Below, piece by piece: positions 7,457-15,085 of a stretch of 64,000 nucleotides of DNA (positions are counted from its first letter, which is position 1; each line of letters starts with the position of its first letter). The stretch is from Gemmiger_A avium (GTDB lineage Bacteria > Bacillota > Clostridia > Oscillospirales > Ruminococcaceae): contig DXFE01000042.1 of assembly GCA_019114585.1 (NCBI GenBank), forward strand, positions 1-64,000, given 5' to 3'. A program made the position numbers and the translations under genes. A model generated the notes under the pieces. The model had not been told where the DNA came from and made no database searches. It was given only the letters and a program-made list of their open reading frames with translations.

Positions 7457-9502
7457 ATGCAGCTGGATACGCCGGTGCAGTATCTGAAGAATGTAGGCCC
7501 CCGCACCGCCGAGCGGTTTGCCCGGCTGGGCATCCGGACGGTGGCCGACCTGCTGGCCCACTATCCCCGCCGGTATATCGACTACTCCAACGCGGGCGGG
7601 GTGGCCGCCGCACCCTTTGATACCGAGACGGTGGTGCGGGCCTTTGTCTACGCCAAGGAGCCGATGCGCCGTCTGCCCGGCGGGCGTACCCTGCAGCGGG
7701 TGCAGGCCGGGGACGGGGACGCGGCGCTGAGCCTGGCCTGGTTCAACAACCCCTATGCCGCCGACAAGCTGGAGGTGGGGCAGGAATACTGGTTTCAGGG
7801 CCGGGTGACCGGCACCCTGACCCGCCGGGAGATGGCCAACCCGCTGGTGCGCACCCAGGCACAGGTGACCAAAGCCCCGCTGGAGCCGGTGTATCCCCAG
7901 ACCGAGGGGCTGCCCAGCTGGCGGATCAGCCAGGCGGTGACGGCGGCGCTGGAGGCCGTGGGGCAGCTGGAGGAACCTCTGCCCCCTGCCCTGCTGACCA
8001 AATACCGGCTGCCCGGCCGGGCCGAGGCGGTGCGGGCCATCCACCGGCCCCGCTCGGCGGAGGAGGCGGCCGGCGCCCGGCGGCGGCTGATCTTTGAGGA
8101 GTTGCTGACCCTGCAGCTGGGGGTCAACCTGATGAAGAGCCGGGGCGCGGGCCAGACCGGCGCCCGCATGGGCCGGGTGGACCTGGAACCGCTGTGGCGG
8201 TCGCTGCCCTTTGCCCCCACCGGGGCCCAGCGCCGGGCCGCGGGCGAGATCGCGGCCGACCTGCGGGGCCCCGCCCCCATGAACCGGCTGCTGCAGGGGG
8301 ACGTGGGCAGCGGCAAAACGCTGGTGGCGGCGGCGGCGGTGTACATTGCCGCCCGCAGCGGCTGGCAGAGCGCCCTGATGGCCCCCACCGAGATTCTGGC
8401 CGCCCAGCACGCCCGCAGCCTGCAGGCGATGCTGGGGCCGCTGGGGGTACAGGTGGCGCTGCTTACCGGCGGAATGAAAGCCGCCCCCCGCCGCCAGACC
8501 CTGAAAGCCATTGCCGAGGGCCAGGCGGATCTGGTGGTGGGCACCCATGCGGTGATCGGGGCCGGGGTGGAATTTGCCCGGCTGGGGCTGGCCATTGTGG
8601 ACGAGCAGCACCGGTTCGGGGTGCGGCAGCGGGGCCTGCTGGCCGCCAAGGCGGACAGCCCCCATCTGCTGGTGATGAGCGCCACCCCTATTCCCCGCAC
8701 GCTGGGGCTGCTGATCTACGGAGATCTGGACATCTCCATCCTGGATGAACTGCCCCCGGGCCGCAAACCGGTCAAGACGTATTATACAACCAGTAGAAAA
8801 CGCCGTGATATGTACGGTTTTTTAAACAAGCAGATCGAGGCCGGGCACCAGGTGTATGTGGTGTGCCCGCTGATCGAGCAGGGGGAAAACTCCGGCGAGG
8901 AGATGCAGGCGGCGGCGGATTACCGGGACAAGGTGGCGGCGCCGCTGCTGCCGGGGCGGCGGATCGGTCTGCTGCACGGGCGGATGAAGCCCAAAGAAAA
9001 GGCAGCGGTGATGGACGCTTTCAAGGCCGGGGAACTGGATGTGCTGGTGAGCACCACCGTGATCGAGGTGGGGGTGGACGTGCCCAACGCCACGGTGATG
9101 GTGATTGAAAACGCCGAGCGGTACGGCCTGAGCGCGCTGCACCAGCTGCGGGGCCGGGTGGGCCGGGGCGCGGCGGAAAGCTGCTGCATCCTGATCAGCG
9201 ACCACGATTCGGAGTCGGTGCGGGAGCGTTTGCGGTTTCTGTGCAGCACCAGCGACGGGTTTGCGATCGCCAAATACGATCTGGAGCATCGGGGGCCGGG
9301 GGATTTCTTCGGCAGCCGTCAGCACGGGCTGCCGGTGCTGCAGATTGCCGACCTGATGACCGACACCCGCGCTTTGTACGCGGCACAGGAGGAGGCCGGC
9401 GCGATCCTGCGGGCCGACCCCCAGCTGCAGCGGGAGGAAAACCAGCCACTAGCCCGGGCGGTGGAGCATTTGTTTGAGCGTGCCGAGGGCACCATGAATT
9501 GA
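7457..9502 (+). CDS. recG: ATP-dependent DNA helicase RecG
   Basis: This 681-residue protein has normal RecG length and order. An N-terminal wedge/OB region starts with YLKNVGPRTAERFARLGI. The helicase core carries Walker A GDVGSGKT (about residue 281), motif II DEQH (D382), motif III SATPIPRT and motif VI LRGRVGRG. A C-terminal TRG-like segment (GDFFGSRQHG) completes it. RecG remodels stalled replication forks and branch-migrates Holliday junctions in the cytoplasm. The ATG at 7457 was chosen because AAAGGAGG ends 8 bases before it. The longer frame from 7418 starts inside the upstream terminator. No clear dedicated promoter is seen, so some read-through from fakA may be needed. Confidence 0.96.
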   Translation: MQLDTPVQYLKNVGPRTAERFARLGIRTVADLLAHYPRRYIDYSNAGGVAAAPFDTETVVRAFVYAKEPMRRLPGGRTLQRVQAGDGDAALSLAWFNNPYAADKLEVGQEYWFQGRVTGTLTRREMANPLVRTQAQVTKAPLEPVYPQTEGLPSWRISQAVTAALEAVGQLEEPLPPALLTKYRLPGRAEAVRAIHRPRSAEEAAGARRRLIFEELLTLQLGVNLMKSRGAGQTGARMGRVDLEPLWRSLPFAPTGAQRRAAGEIAADLRGPAPMNRLLQGDVGSGKTLVAAAAVYIAARSGWQSALMAPTEILAAQHARSLQAMLGPLGVQVALLTGGMKAAPRRQTLKAIAEGQADLVVGTHAVIGAGVEFARLGLAIVDEQHRFGVRQRGLLAAKADSPHLLVMSATPIPRTLGLLIYGDLDISILDELPPGRKPVKTYYTTSRKRRDMYGFLNKQIEAGHQVYVVCPLIEQGENSGEEMQAAADYRDKVAAPLLPGRRIGLLHGRMKPKEKAAVMDAFKAGELDVLVSTTVIEVGVDVPNATVMVIENAERYGLSALHQLRGRVGRGAAESCCILISDHDSESVRERLRFLCSTSDGFAIAKYDLEHRGPGDFFGSRQHGLPVLQIADLMTDTRALYAAQEEAGAILRADPQLQREENQPLARAVEHLFERAEGTMN

Positions 9503-9524
9503 TGGACTGGTAGCAGTCCCCGTG

Positions 9525-9553
9525 AGCGGGCCGGAAGAATCCGGCCCGCTTTT
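9525..9553 (+). terminator. Intrinsic terminator after recG
   Basis: A 10-bp stem AGCGGGCCGG/CCGGCCCGCT (9525-9534 and 9541-9550) with loop AAGAAT is followed by TTTG. Confidence 0.85.
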
Positions 9554-9628
9554 GTATTGCCGCAGCATAAAAGCAACAATTTTTCTGTTTATTTATAAAA
9601 AGTTTACCACATACTGCTGCAAATCGCG

Positions 9629-9634
9629 TATAAT
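9629..9634 (+). promoter_or_regulatory. -10 element (TATAAT) for the beta-CASP hydrolase gene
   Basis: TATAAT lies 55 bases upstream of the start. The -35 side offers only TTTACC or TTACCA at non-ideal spacing (20 or 19 bp). Confidence 0.55.
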
Positions 9635-9688
9635 AAACCTAAGAAGCGGCCGGGTAACGGCCGCATTGCTGCAAAGGAGGCGAACCCT

Positions 9689-11290
9689 ATGAAACTGACC
9701 TTTCTGGGCGCCGCGCACGAAGTGACGGGCAGCTGCTTTCTGCTGGAGGCGGCCGGGCACCGGCTGCTGATCGACTGCGGCATGGAGCAGGGCCCCGACC
9801 TGTACGAAAATCAGCCGATGGATCTGCCGCCCGGCCAGCTGGACGGCCTGCTGCTGACCCACGCCCATATCGACCATTCCGGGCGGATCCCGCTGCTGTA
9901 CAAGCAGGGTTTTGCCGCGCCGGTCTGGTGCACCGACGCCACCGCCGACCTGTGCGCCATTATGCTGCAGGATTCCGGCCACATTCAGGAGAGTGAAGCC
10001 GAGTGGCGCAACCGCAAAGCCGCCCGCAGCGGCGGCGAGCCGTACGAGCCGCTGTACACGGTGGCCGACGCGCTGGCGGTGATGAAGCAGTTCGTGCCGG
10101 TACCCTACGGGGAAAAGCGGGAGATCCTGCCCGGCATCCGGGTGCGGTTTACCGACGTGGGGCATCTGCTTGGCTCCGCCTGCATCGAGATCTGGGCCGC
10201 CGAGAACGGCAGCGAGGAGAAAATCGTCTTTTCCGGCGACGTGGGCAACCTGAATCAGCCCATCCTGCGGGATCCCCAGTCCCCGCCGGGGGCGGACATC
10301 CTGGTAATGGAGAGCACCTACGGCGACCGCAATCACAACAAATCCCGGCCGGATTACGCCAAGGAACTGGCCGCGCTGGTGGAGGACACCTTTGCCCGGG
10401 GCGGCAACCTGGTCATCCCCTGCTTTGCGGTGGGCCGCACCCAGGAGATGCTCTATTTCTTCCGCCAGATCAAGGAGCAGAACCTGGCCCCCCGGTTCCC
10501 CAACTTTGAGGTCTGGCTGGACAGTCCCCTGGCGGTGGAGGCCACCCACGTATTCCGGGAAAACCTGTGGGAGTGCGTAGACGACGAGGCCCGGGCCCTG
10601 CTGGAAAAGGGGATCAACCCGCTGCAGTTTGAAGAGCTGCACCTGTCGGTCAAGAAAGAAGAATCCCAGGCCATCAACATGCTGCAGGGCAGCCACGTAA
10701 TTTTGTCCGCCAGCGGCATGTGCGAGGCCGGACGTATCCGCCACCACCTGAAACACAACCTGTGGCGGCCGGAAAGCACCATCCTGTTTGTAGGCTACCA
10801 GTCGGAGGGAACCCTGGGCCGGGCCCTGGTGGAGGGCGTCAAGGAGGTCAAACTGTTTGGTGAGCCGGTGCAGGTGCGGGCCAAGATCCAGGTGCTGGCC
10901 GGCGTAAGCGGCCACGCGGATCAGAGCGGCCTGCTGCGCTGGGCCAAGGGCATCCAGCCGCCGCCCCGCCAGGTGTTTGTGGTGCATGGCGACGACGCGG
11001 TCTGCGACGAGTTTGCCGGGCTGCTGACCCGGGAACTGGGCCTGCGGGCTGAAGCGCCTTTCAACGGGGCGGAGTACGACCTGCTTACCGGCCGGTGCCT
11101 GGATCCGGGCAACAGCGCCCGCATCAAGAAGCCGGCCGCCGCCCGCAAGACGAGCCCTGTGTTCCAGCGGCTGCTGAACGCGGGCAAGCGCCTGCTGGCG
11201 GTGATCGAGCGCAACGAGGGCGGCGCCAACAAGGATCTGGCCCGCTTTGCCGACCAGATCGACGCCCTGTGCGACAAGTGGGACCGCTGA
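9689..11290 (+). CDS. MBL-fold beta-CASP metallo-hydrolase (RNase-like, YsgA/CPSF type)
   Basis: The 533-residue protein opens with a metallo-beta-lactamase fold. H58-x-H60-x-D62-H63 (THAHIDHSG) is followed by GHLLGSACIEIW and FSGDVGN, which supply the other two-zinc ligands. The beta-CASP insert follows, with VMESTYGDRNH, IPCFAVGRTQE and SASGMCEAGRIRHHL, then HADQSGLL and VVHGDD near the C-terminus. Proteins with this organisation are cytoplasmic Zn-dependent nucleases of the CPSF73/RNase family. A ~70-residue basic C-terminal tail (from about 465) is extra. It is monocistronic, with an AAAGGAGGC SD. The physiological RNA target is not predictable. Confidence 0.88.
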   Translation: MKLTFLGAAHEVTGSCFLLEAAGHRLLIDCGMEQGPDLYENQPMDLPPGQLDGLLLTHAHIDHSGRIPLLYKQGFAAPVWCTDATADLCAIMLQDSGHIQESEAEWRNRKAARSGGEPYEPLYTVADALAVMKQFVPVPYGEKREILPGIRVRFTDVGHLLGSACIEIWAAENGSEEKIVFSGDVGNLNQPILRDPQSPPGADILVMESTYGDRNHNKSRPDYAKELAALVEDTFARGGNLVIPCFAVGRTQEMLYFFRQIKEQNLAPRFPNFEVWLDSPLAVEATHVFRENLWECVDDEARALLEKGINPLQFEELHLSVKKEESQAINMLQGSHVILSASGMCEAGRIRHHLKHNLWRPESTILFVGYQSEGTLGRALVEGVKEVKLFGEPVQVRAKIQVLAGVSGHADQSGLLRWAKGIQPPPRQVFVVHGDDAVCDEFAGLLTRELGLRAEAPFNGAEYDLLTGRCLDPGNSARIKKPAAARKTSPVFQRLLNAGKRLLAVIERNEGGANKDLARFADQIDALCDKWDR

Positions 11291-11294
11291 CCCC

Positions 11295-11324
11295 TTGCAT
11301 TTTGGCGAAACAATATGGTATACT
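11295..11324 (+). promoter_or_regulatory. Promoter of the MATE exporter leader
   Basis: TTGCAT (11295-11300) and TATACT (11319-11324) are separated by 18 bp, with a TGG extended -10. Confidence 0.75.
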
Positions 11325-11340
11325 CGGCTCTGGAATTGAA

Positions 11341-11433
11341 TAAAGGCCCTGCCACCGGGTAGGGCCGATGCGGGCAGCATTTCTGTTTACGGCGTTAGGT
11401 CTTTGCAGTCGTAAACCGGGATGCTGCTTTTTT
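11341..11433 (+). promoter_or_regulatory. Structured leader with intrinsic terminator before the MATE gene (candidate attenuator)
   Basis: The transcript from the TATACT promoter first folds a hairpin GGCCCT/AGGGCC (11345-11350, 11361-11366). It then folds a two-part stem GCAGCAT/ATGCTGC (11374-11380, 11421-11427) enclosing GTTTACG/CGTAAAC (11385-11391, 11410-11416), followed at once by TTTTTT (11428-11433). The MATE SD GGAGGAG follows two bases after the T-run. CTGCC of the first hairpin (11349-11353) could pair with GGCAG of the terminator stem (11373-11377), giving an alternative fold. This is the layout of a riboswitch or attenuator. I could not match it to a named class. Confidence 0.6.
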
Positions 11434-11447
11434 GCGGAGGAGTTGCC

Positions 11448-12728
11448 ATGAAAACCAAGCTGCGGCGTTACATTGTGTCCAATCTGATCGCCATGACCGG
11501 CCTGTCCTGCTATCTGCTGGCCGACACCTTTTTTATCTCGGTGGCCCAGGGGGCAAACGGCATCACCGCGCTGAATCTGGCGCTGCCGGTATACGGGCTG
11601 ATGTTTGCCATCGGGTCGATGATCGGGGTGGGGTCGGCCACCCGGTATTCCCTGAGCCGGGCGGTGGGCTGGGGGGACGAAGACCGGTATTTTTCCGGCT
11701 CGGCTCTGGGGGCGCTGGCCGCCAGTGTGCCCTTTGTGCTGCTGGGGCTGTTTGCCACCGACGGGGTACTGCTGCTGCTGGGGGCGGACGCCACCATCCT
11801 GGCGGTGGGCCGCAGCTATCTGCGGATCGCGCTGTGCTGTGCGCCGTTTTTCATGCTGAACTACACCTGCACCGCCTTTGTGCGCAACGACGGCGCCCCC
11901 ACCATAGCCATGGCCGCCACCCTGACCAGCGGGCTGTTCAATATCCTGTTTGACTACATCTTCATGTTCCCCATGGGGATGGGCATGGTGGGCGCGGCGC
12001 TGGCTACCGGCCTGTCCCCGCTGGTGAGCATGGGAATCTGCCTGGTGCATTATCTCTCGCCCAAAAACAACGTGCGGTTTGTCTGGGCGGTGCCCTCCCT
12101 GCGGCGGCTGGCCGCCAGCTGCAGCCTGGGTGTGGCGGCCTTTGTGGGCGAGATCTCCGGCGCGGTGACCACACTGGTATTCAATTTTCTGCTGCTGAAC
12201 CTGGGCGGCAACGTAACGGTGGCCGCCTATGGGGTCATCGCCAATGTGGCGCTGGTGGCCACCGCCCTGTTCAACGGCGTATCTCAGGGGCTGCAGCCGC
12301 TGGCCAGCGCCGCCCACGGTGCCGCAAACCAGGCGGAGGAAGCCTGGCTGCTGCGCCGCTGCCTGCAGATCGCCGCCGCGCTGGCGGTGGTGCTGGTGGC
12401 GATGGTGCTGCTGCTGGCCGAACCGCTGGTGGCGGTGTTCAACAGCGAGGGCTCGGCCCAGCTGGCCGCCTATGCGGTGCCGGGCATCCGGCTGTATTTT
12501 CTCGGGTTCCTGCTGGCCTGCTTCAACATTGTGCGGGCCGGATACTTCGGGGCCGTGGGCATGGGCCGGGAATCCGCGGTGATCGCCCTCTCCCGCGGGG
12601 TGGTAAGCATCGTGCTGTTTGCCGTGCTGCTGGCCGCGCTGTGGGGCGTTACCGGGGTGTGGCTGGCCTTTCCCGTTTCGGAGGGCTTCACCCTGCTGAT
12701 CAGCGCCCGGATGGGCCGCAAATCCTGA
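11448..12728 (+). CDS. MATE family multidrug/cation efflux transporter
   Basis: This 426-residue membrane protein has about 12 hydrophobic segments in two related halves, typical for MATE (MatE) antiporters. It starts MKTKLRRYIVSNLIAMTGLSC and contains LADTFFISVAQGANGITALNLALPVYGLMFAIGSMIGVG, the usual first-half MATE pattern. The family exports cationic drugs or metabolites in exchange for Na+ or H+. The ATG at 11448 has GGAGGAG seven bases upstream. The longer frame from 11421 starts inside the terminator stem. Expression is probably controlled through the leader, so an effector-induced exporter is plausible. A strong terminator follows. Confidence 0.9.
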   Translation: MKTKLRRYIVSNLIAMTGLSCYLLADTFFISVAQGANGITALNLALPVYGLMFAIGSMIGVGSATRYSLSRAVGWGDEDRYFSGSALGALAASVPFVLLGLFATDGVLLLLGADATILAVGRSYLRIALCCAPFFMLNYTCTAFVRNDGAPTIAMAATLTSGLFNILFDYIFMFPMGMGMVGAALATGLSPLVSMGICLVHYLSPKNNVRFVWAVPSLRRLAASCSLGVAAFVGEISGAVTTLVFNFLLLNLGGNVTVAAYGVIANVALVATALFNGVSQGLQPLASAAHGAANQAEEAWLLRRCLQIAAALAVVLVAMVLLLAEPLVAVFNSEGSAQLAAYAVPGIRLYFLGFLLACFNIVRAGYFGAVGMGRESAVIALSRGVVSIVLFAVLLAALWGVTGVWLAFPVSEGFTLLISARMGRKS

Positions 12729-12734
12729 CACAGA

Positions 12735-12769
12735 AAACGCGCCGCCCGGCTGGCCCGGGCGGCGCGTTT
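12735..12769. terminator. Bidirectional terminator between MATE and the phosphatase gene
   Basis: A 15-bp stem AAACGCGCCGCCCGG/CCGGGCGGCGCGTTT (12735-12749 and 12755-12769) with a 5-base loop separates the convergent genes and has A/T-flanked ends on both strands. Confidence 0.85.
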
Positions 12770-12772
12770 CAT

Positions 12773-13228
12773 TTATTTCTGTTTCAGGGTTTCCAGCAAG
12801 CCGGCACAGCCCGCGCACACATCCGCGTAGGTGGTCTCAAAATCGCCGGTGTACCAGGGGTCCGCGATGCCCCGTTCCTCCCCGGCGTAGTGCAGCAGCA
12901 TCTGCAGCTTACCCTCCGGGTCACCGCCGAAGATCCGCCGCATATCGGCCAGGTTGCGGGCCTCCATACCGATGATCCGGTCCCAGGCGGCATAGTCCTG
13001 CCGGGTCAGCGGGGTAGCCGCCCGGGGCGGGCAGGGCACCCCATGGGCCAGCAGGGTGCGCCGGGCGGGCGGATAGACGTCGTTGCCCTCCTCCTCCCGG
13101 CTGGTGGCCGCGCTGGCCACCGTGACCGCCTGGGCCAGCCCCGCGTCGTTCACCATCTGCTTCATCACATATTCCGCCATAGGGCTGCGGCAGATGTTGC
13201 CCAGGCAGACAAACAGGATTCGTGTCAT
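12773..13228 (-). CDS. Low-molecular-weight protein-tyrosine phosphatase
   Basis: The 151-residue protein begins with the LMW-PTP active-site loop C8-LGNIC-R14-S. It ends with the general-acid loop DPWYTGDF, both in the expected places. The family dephosphorylates phosphotyrosine in the cytoplasm and in bacteria often acts on capsule or polysaccharide tyrosine kinases. The ATG at 13228 was chosen because GGGAGG lies 7 bases before it and the family begins MxxILFVCLGNICRS. It is the last gene of a three-gene unit after the DUF6442 and HTH genes (28-base gap). No tyrosine kinase gene is in the window. Confidence 0.92.
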   Translation of the reverse strand: MTRILFVCLGNICRSPMAEYVMKQMVNDAGLAQAVTVASAATSREEEGNDVYPPARRTLLAHGVPCPPRAATPLTRQDYAAWDRIIGMEARNLADMRRIFGGDPEGKLQMLLHYAGEERGIADPWYTGDFETTYADVCAGCAGLLETLKQK

Positions 13229-13256
13229 GATGCCTCCCTCTCCCGGCACATACCGG

Positions 13257-13466
13257 TCAGTCAAAGTAGAACAGTTCTTCAAATTTTTTGTCCAACGCGA
13301 TACAGAGAATCAGCGCCAGCTTAGCGCTGGGGCTGAACTGCCCCGTCTCCAGGGAACTGATCGTGTTGCGGGAAACGCCCACCAATTCCGCCAGTGCCGC
13401 CTGGGACAGGCCCTTTTCACTGCGGGCCTCCCGCAGGCGGTTTTTCAGAACGAGCGCCTCGTTCAC
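13257..13466 (-). CDS. Small XRE-family HTH regulator
   Basis: The 69-residue protein is essentially a single HTH_XRE (Cro/C1) domain: LKNRLREARSEKGLSQAALAELVG is followed by VSRNTISSLETGQFSPS and a last helix ending FEELFYFD. It starts with GTG at 13466, whose bases overlap the DUF6442 stop as GTGA, so its translation is coupled to that gene. There is no good SD of its own. Small XRE proteins next to DUF6442-type membrane proteins are a recurrent Firmicute pair. The palindromes in the operon promoter suggest that this protein represses its own operon; this is inference. Confidence 0.85.
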   Translation of the reverse strand: MNEALVLKNRLREARSEKGLSQAALAELVGVSRNTISSLETGQFSPSAKLALILCIALDKKFEELFYFD

Positions 13467-13795
13467 AATGCCACGCCCAGCATACGGCAGGCGACCTCCA
13501 CCAATGCCAGCACGGTGACAAATCCGGCCGCCGCCGCCAAGAACAGCTGCAACCGGCTGCGCTTGAACCGCCACGCCGCGTAGCATTCCCCGGTGAGATA
13601 GGCCAGAAACATGGCGCGGACGCCGTAATCGATCTCCCGGCCGGCGGCAAACGCCAGCAGCGCGATAACCAGGAACACCCCGCAGAACAGCGTTTTGCCG
13701 AACAGCCGCCCTTTGTCCCGCATGACCCGGGTTTCTTCGTCGATGCCCAGCATACCTTCCTGCCGGGCTCTTTCCAGAATTTCTTCCTTCTGCAT
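13463..13795 (-). CDS. DUF6442-like small membrane protein
   Basis: This 110-residue protein has a charged N-terminal stretch (EEILERARQEGMLGIDEETRVMRDKGR). Three hydrophobic segments follow: about 33-52 (TLFCGVFLVIALLAFAAG), 58-70 and 84-105. It resembles small membrane proteins encoded beside XRE regulators in Clostridia. A perfect AGGAGGT SD precedes ATG 13795. It is the first gene of the unit and overlaps the HTH gene start. The biochemical role is unknown; it may sense membrane state for the regulator. Confidence 0.75.
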   Translation of the reverse strand: MQKEEILERARQEGMLGIDEETRVMRDKGRLFGKTLFCGVFLVIALLAFAAGREIDYGVRAMFLAYLTGECYAAWRFKRSRLQLFLAAAAGFVTVLALVEVACRMLGVAL

Positions 13796-13832
13796 GGGTA
13801 CACCTCCTGGACCAAACCACTGGCTTTTGTGT

Positions 13833-13867
13833 GGTATCAGGATACCATTGCCAAGTGTACTTGTCAA
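13833..13867 (-). promoter_or_regulatory. Strong promoter with overlapping palindromes (candidate HTH operator)
   Basis: On the - strand, TTGACA (13862-13867) is 17 bp from TATCCT (13839-13844). A perfect dyad GGTATC-CT-GATACC (13833-13846) covers the -10. A second dyad CAAGT-AC-ACTTG (13852-13863) fills the spacer and touches the -35. Both are of the size bound by XRE repressors. Confidence 0.75.
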
Positions 13868-13895
13868 TACATTTTTCGATTTTTGTCACAAAATC

Positions 13896-13928
13896 AAGGC
13901 GGCGGCCCCCGCCAGGGGCCGCCGCCTT
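13896..13928 (-). terminator. Terminator after the DUF4349 lipoprotein gene
   Basis: A 14-bp stem AAGGCGGCGGCCCC/GGGGCCGCCGCCTT lies 11 bases past the stop. On the - strand it is followed by GATTTTGTG. Confidence 0.7.
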
Positions 13929-13939
13929 ACTGTGTAGGA

Positions 13940-14923
13940 TCAGGATTCCGGTTTTTCCGGCTTGTCGGATTCGGGCTTTGCGTACAGCGGGCCGTAGTCC
14001 GCGCCCGCAGCGCCAGGCTGGACGGGCGGCACCGGCCGGGCGGCCGCGGTGGCGCGGATGCGCTTGCGGCTGCGGCGGGCGATCAGCAGCACGATCACCA
14101 GGATCACCGCCAGCACCAGCAGCGCCGGCAGCCGGTAGACCAGGAACACCGCCAGATCCTGGCAGAACTCGCCAAAGTCCACCCAGCTGTTGGCAAAGGC
14201 CTCACCAATTCGCTCACCAAAGGTGGGCTCCACGATGGTCAGGGAATCCACCTCGTTCAGGTAGACCTCCACGGTGCAGTAGTCCACCTGGTCGTCCATG
14301 GCGCGCATCTGGGCGGTGTAGCTTTCGATCTGATACTCCACGTCGCTCAGCTGCTGCTGGATCTGCAGCAGGTCGGTCAGGTTCTCGGCCTGGGCCATCA
14401 GTTCGGTCAGGCGGGTGCGCTGGGTCTCCAGGCTTTCCAGCCGGGCCTGCACATCCACGTAGGAAGCGGTGATGTCCTCCATTTGCTCCTGCTTGTTCAC
14501 CAGGTTGCCCACGCCGGAAGCCTCATTGAGGAAATCCGCATACCGGTCGGCCGGTACCCGCAGGGTCAGGCGGGACCAGCGGCTGCCCCGCTCGGCGCTG
14601 CCGCCCTCCTCGTTGCTCTCCACATAGCCGCCTGCCTTGTCCAGCGCGTCCAGCAGGGCTGTGCGGGCGTCCGTGTAGGTTTTGGTTTCCAGGTCCAGCG
14701 TGGCGGTGTACACCAGCTTGCGGCCGCCCGCTTCGGGCAGCAGCGTACCGGTTTCCCCGCTGGTTACGCCGCTCTCCTCCATGGCCATATCGTAGTTTTC
14801 CTGGGGCGCGGCAGCCGCCGCTCCGCCGCCCACCGCGGTGTTCATGGAAGACGAAGCGCCGCAGCCGGCCAGCAGCGCGCAGGCCAGCAGCAGGGCCAGC
14901 ATTGTCAAAATCGTGCGTTTCAT
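13940..14923 (-). CDS. DUF4349 domain lipoprotein
   Basis: The 327-residue protein has a lipoprotein signal (MKRTILTMLALLLACALLAGC, C21) and an Ala/Gly linker. The DUF4349 region runs from about 60 to 275, with YTATLDLETKTYTDARTAL, a LTLRVPADRYADFLNE segment and a long coiled coil (EDITASYVDVQARLESLETQRTRLTELM). One strong transmembrane helix (LPALLVLAVILVIVLLI) is followed by a basic cytoplasmic tail. It should be anchored at both ends on the outer face. The function of DUF4349 proteins is not established. The ATG at 14923 follows AAGGAGGG. It is divergent from the phosphofructokinase gene and monocistronic. Confidence 0.88.
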   Translation of the reverse strand: MKRTILTMLALLLACALLAGCGASSSMNTAVGGGAAAAAPQENYDMAMEESGVTSGETGTLLPEAGGRKLVYTATLDLETKTYTDARTALLDALDKAGGYVESNEEGGSAERGSRWSRLTLRVPADRYADFLNEASGVGNLVNKQEQMEDITASYVDVQARLESLETQRTRLTELMAQAENLTDLLQIQQQLSDVEYQIESYTAQMRAMDDQVDYCTVEVYLNEVDSLTIVEPTFGERIGEAFANSWVDFGEFCQDLAVFLVYRLPALLVLAVILVIVLLIARRSRKRIRATAAARPVPPVQPGAAGADYGPLYAKPESDKPEKPES

Positions 14924-14983
14924 GAGATTCCCTCCTTCTTTTTTGGTCTTTCTACTCAAAATACGCGGCCGGGCGGCGGGATA

Positions 14984-15012
14984 TTGCGTCCCGGCCGAAA
15001 ATCCGATACAAT
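14984..15012 (+). promoter_or_regulatory. Promoter of the phosphofructokinase gene
   Basis: TTGCGT (14984-14989), a 17-bp spacer and TACAAT (15007-15012) lie 74 bases before the start. A second AT-rich TATTATATA lies near 15050. Confidence 0.6.
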
Positions 15013-15085
15013 AGAGGGCAGGTCCGCGTCAGGCGGGCCTTCTGTCTGTATTATATAGCATCCGAAAGGGAAAGTGGGTAACGAT

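Noticed and set aside
5645..8665. Very long - strand reading frame opposite fakA and recG
   Set aside because: It mirrors two clear genes, is Gly/His/Gln/Ala-rich without domains, and has no SD. High GC content makes long antisense frames common.
11341..11433. Guanidine or Mn (yybP-ykoY) riboswitch before the MATE gene
   Set aside because: The conserved loop sequences of those classes were not found, so I left it unassigned.
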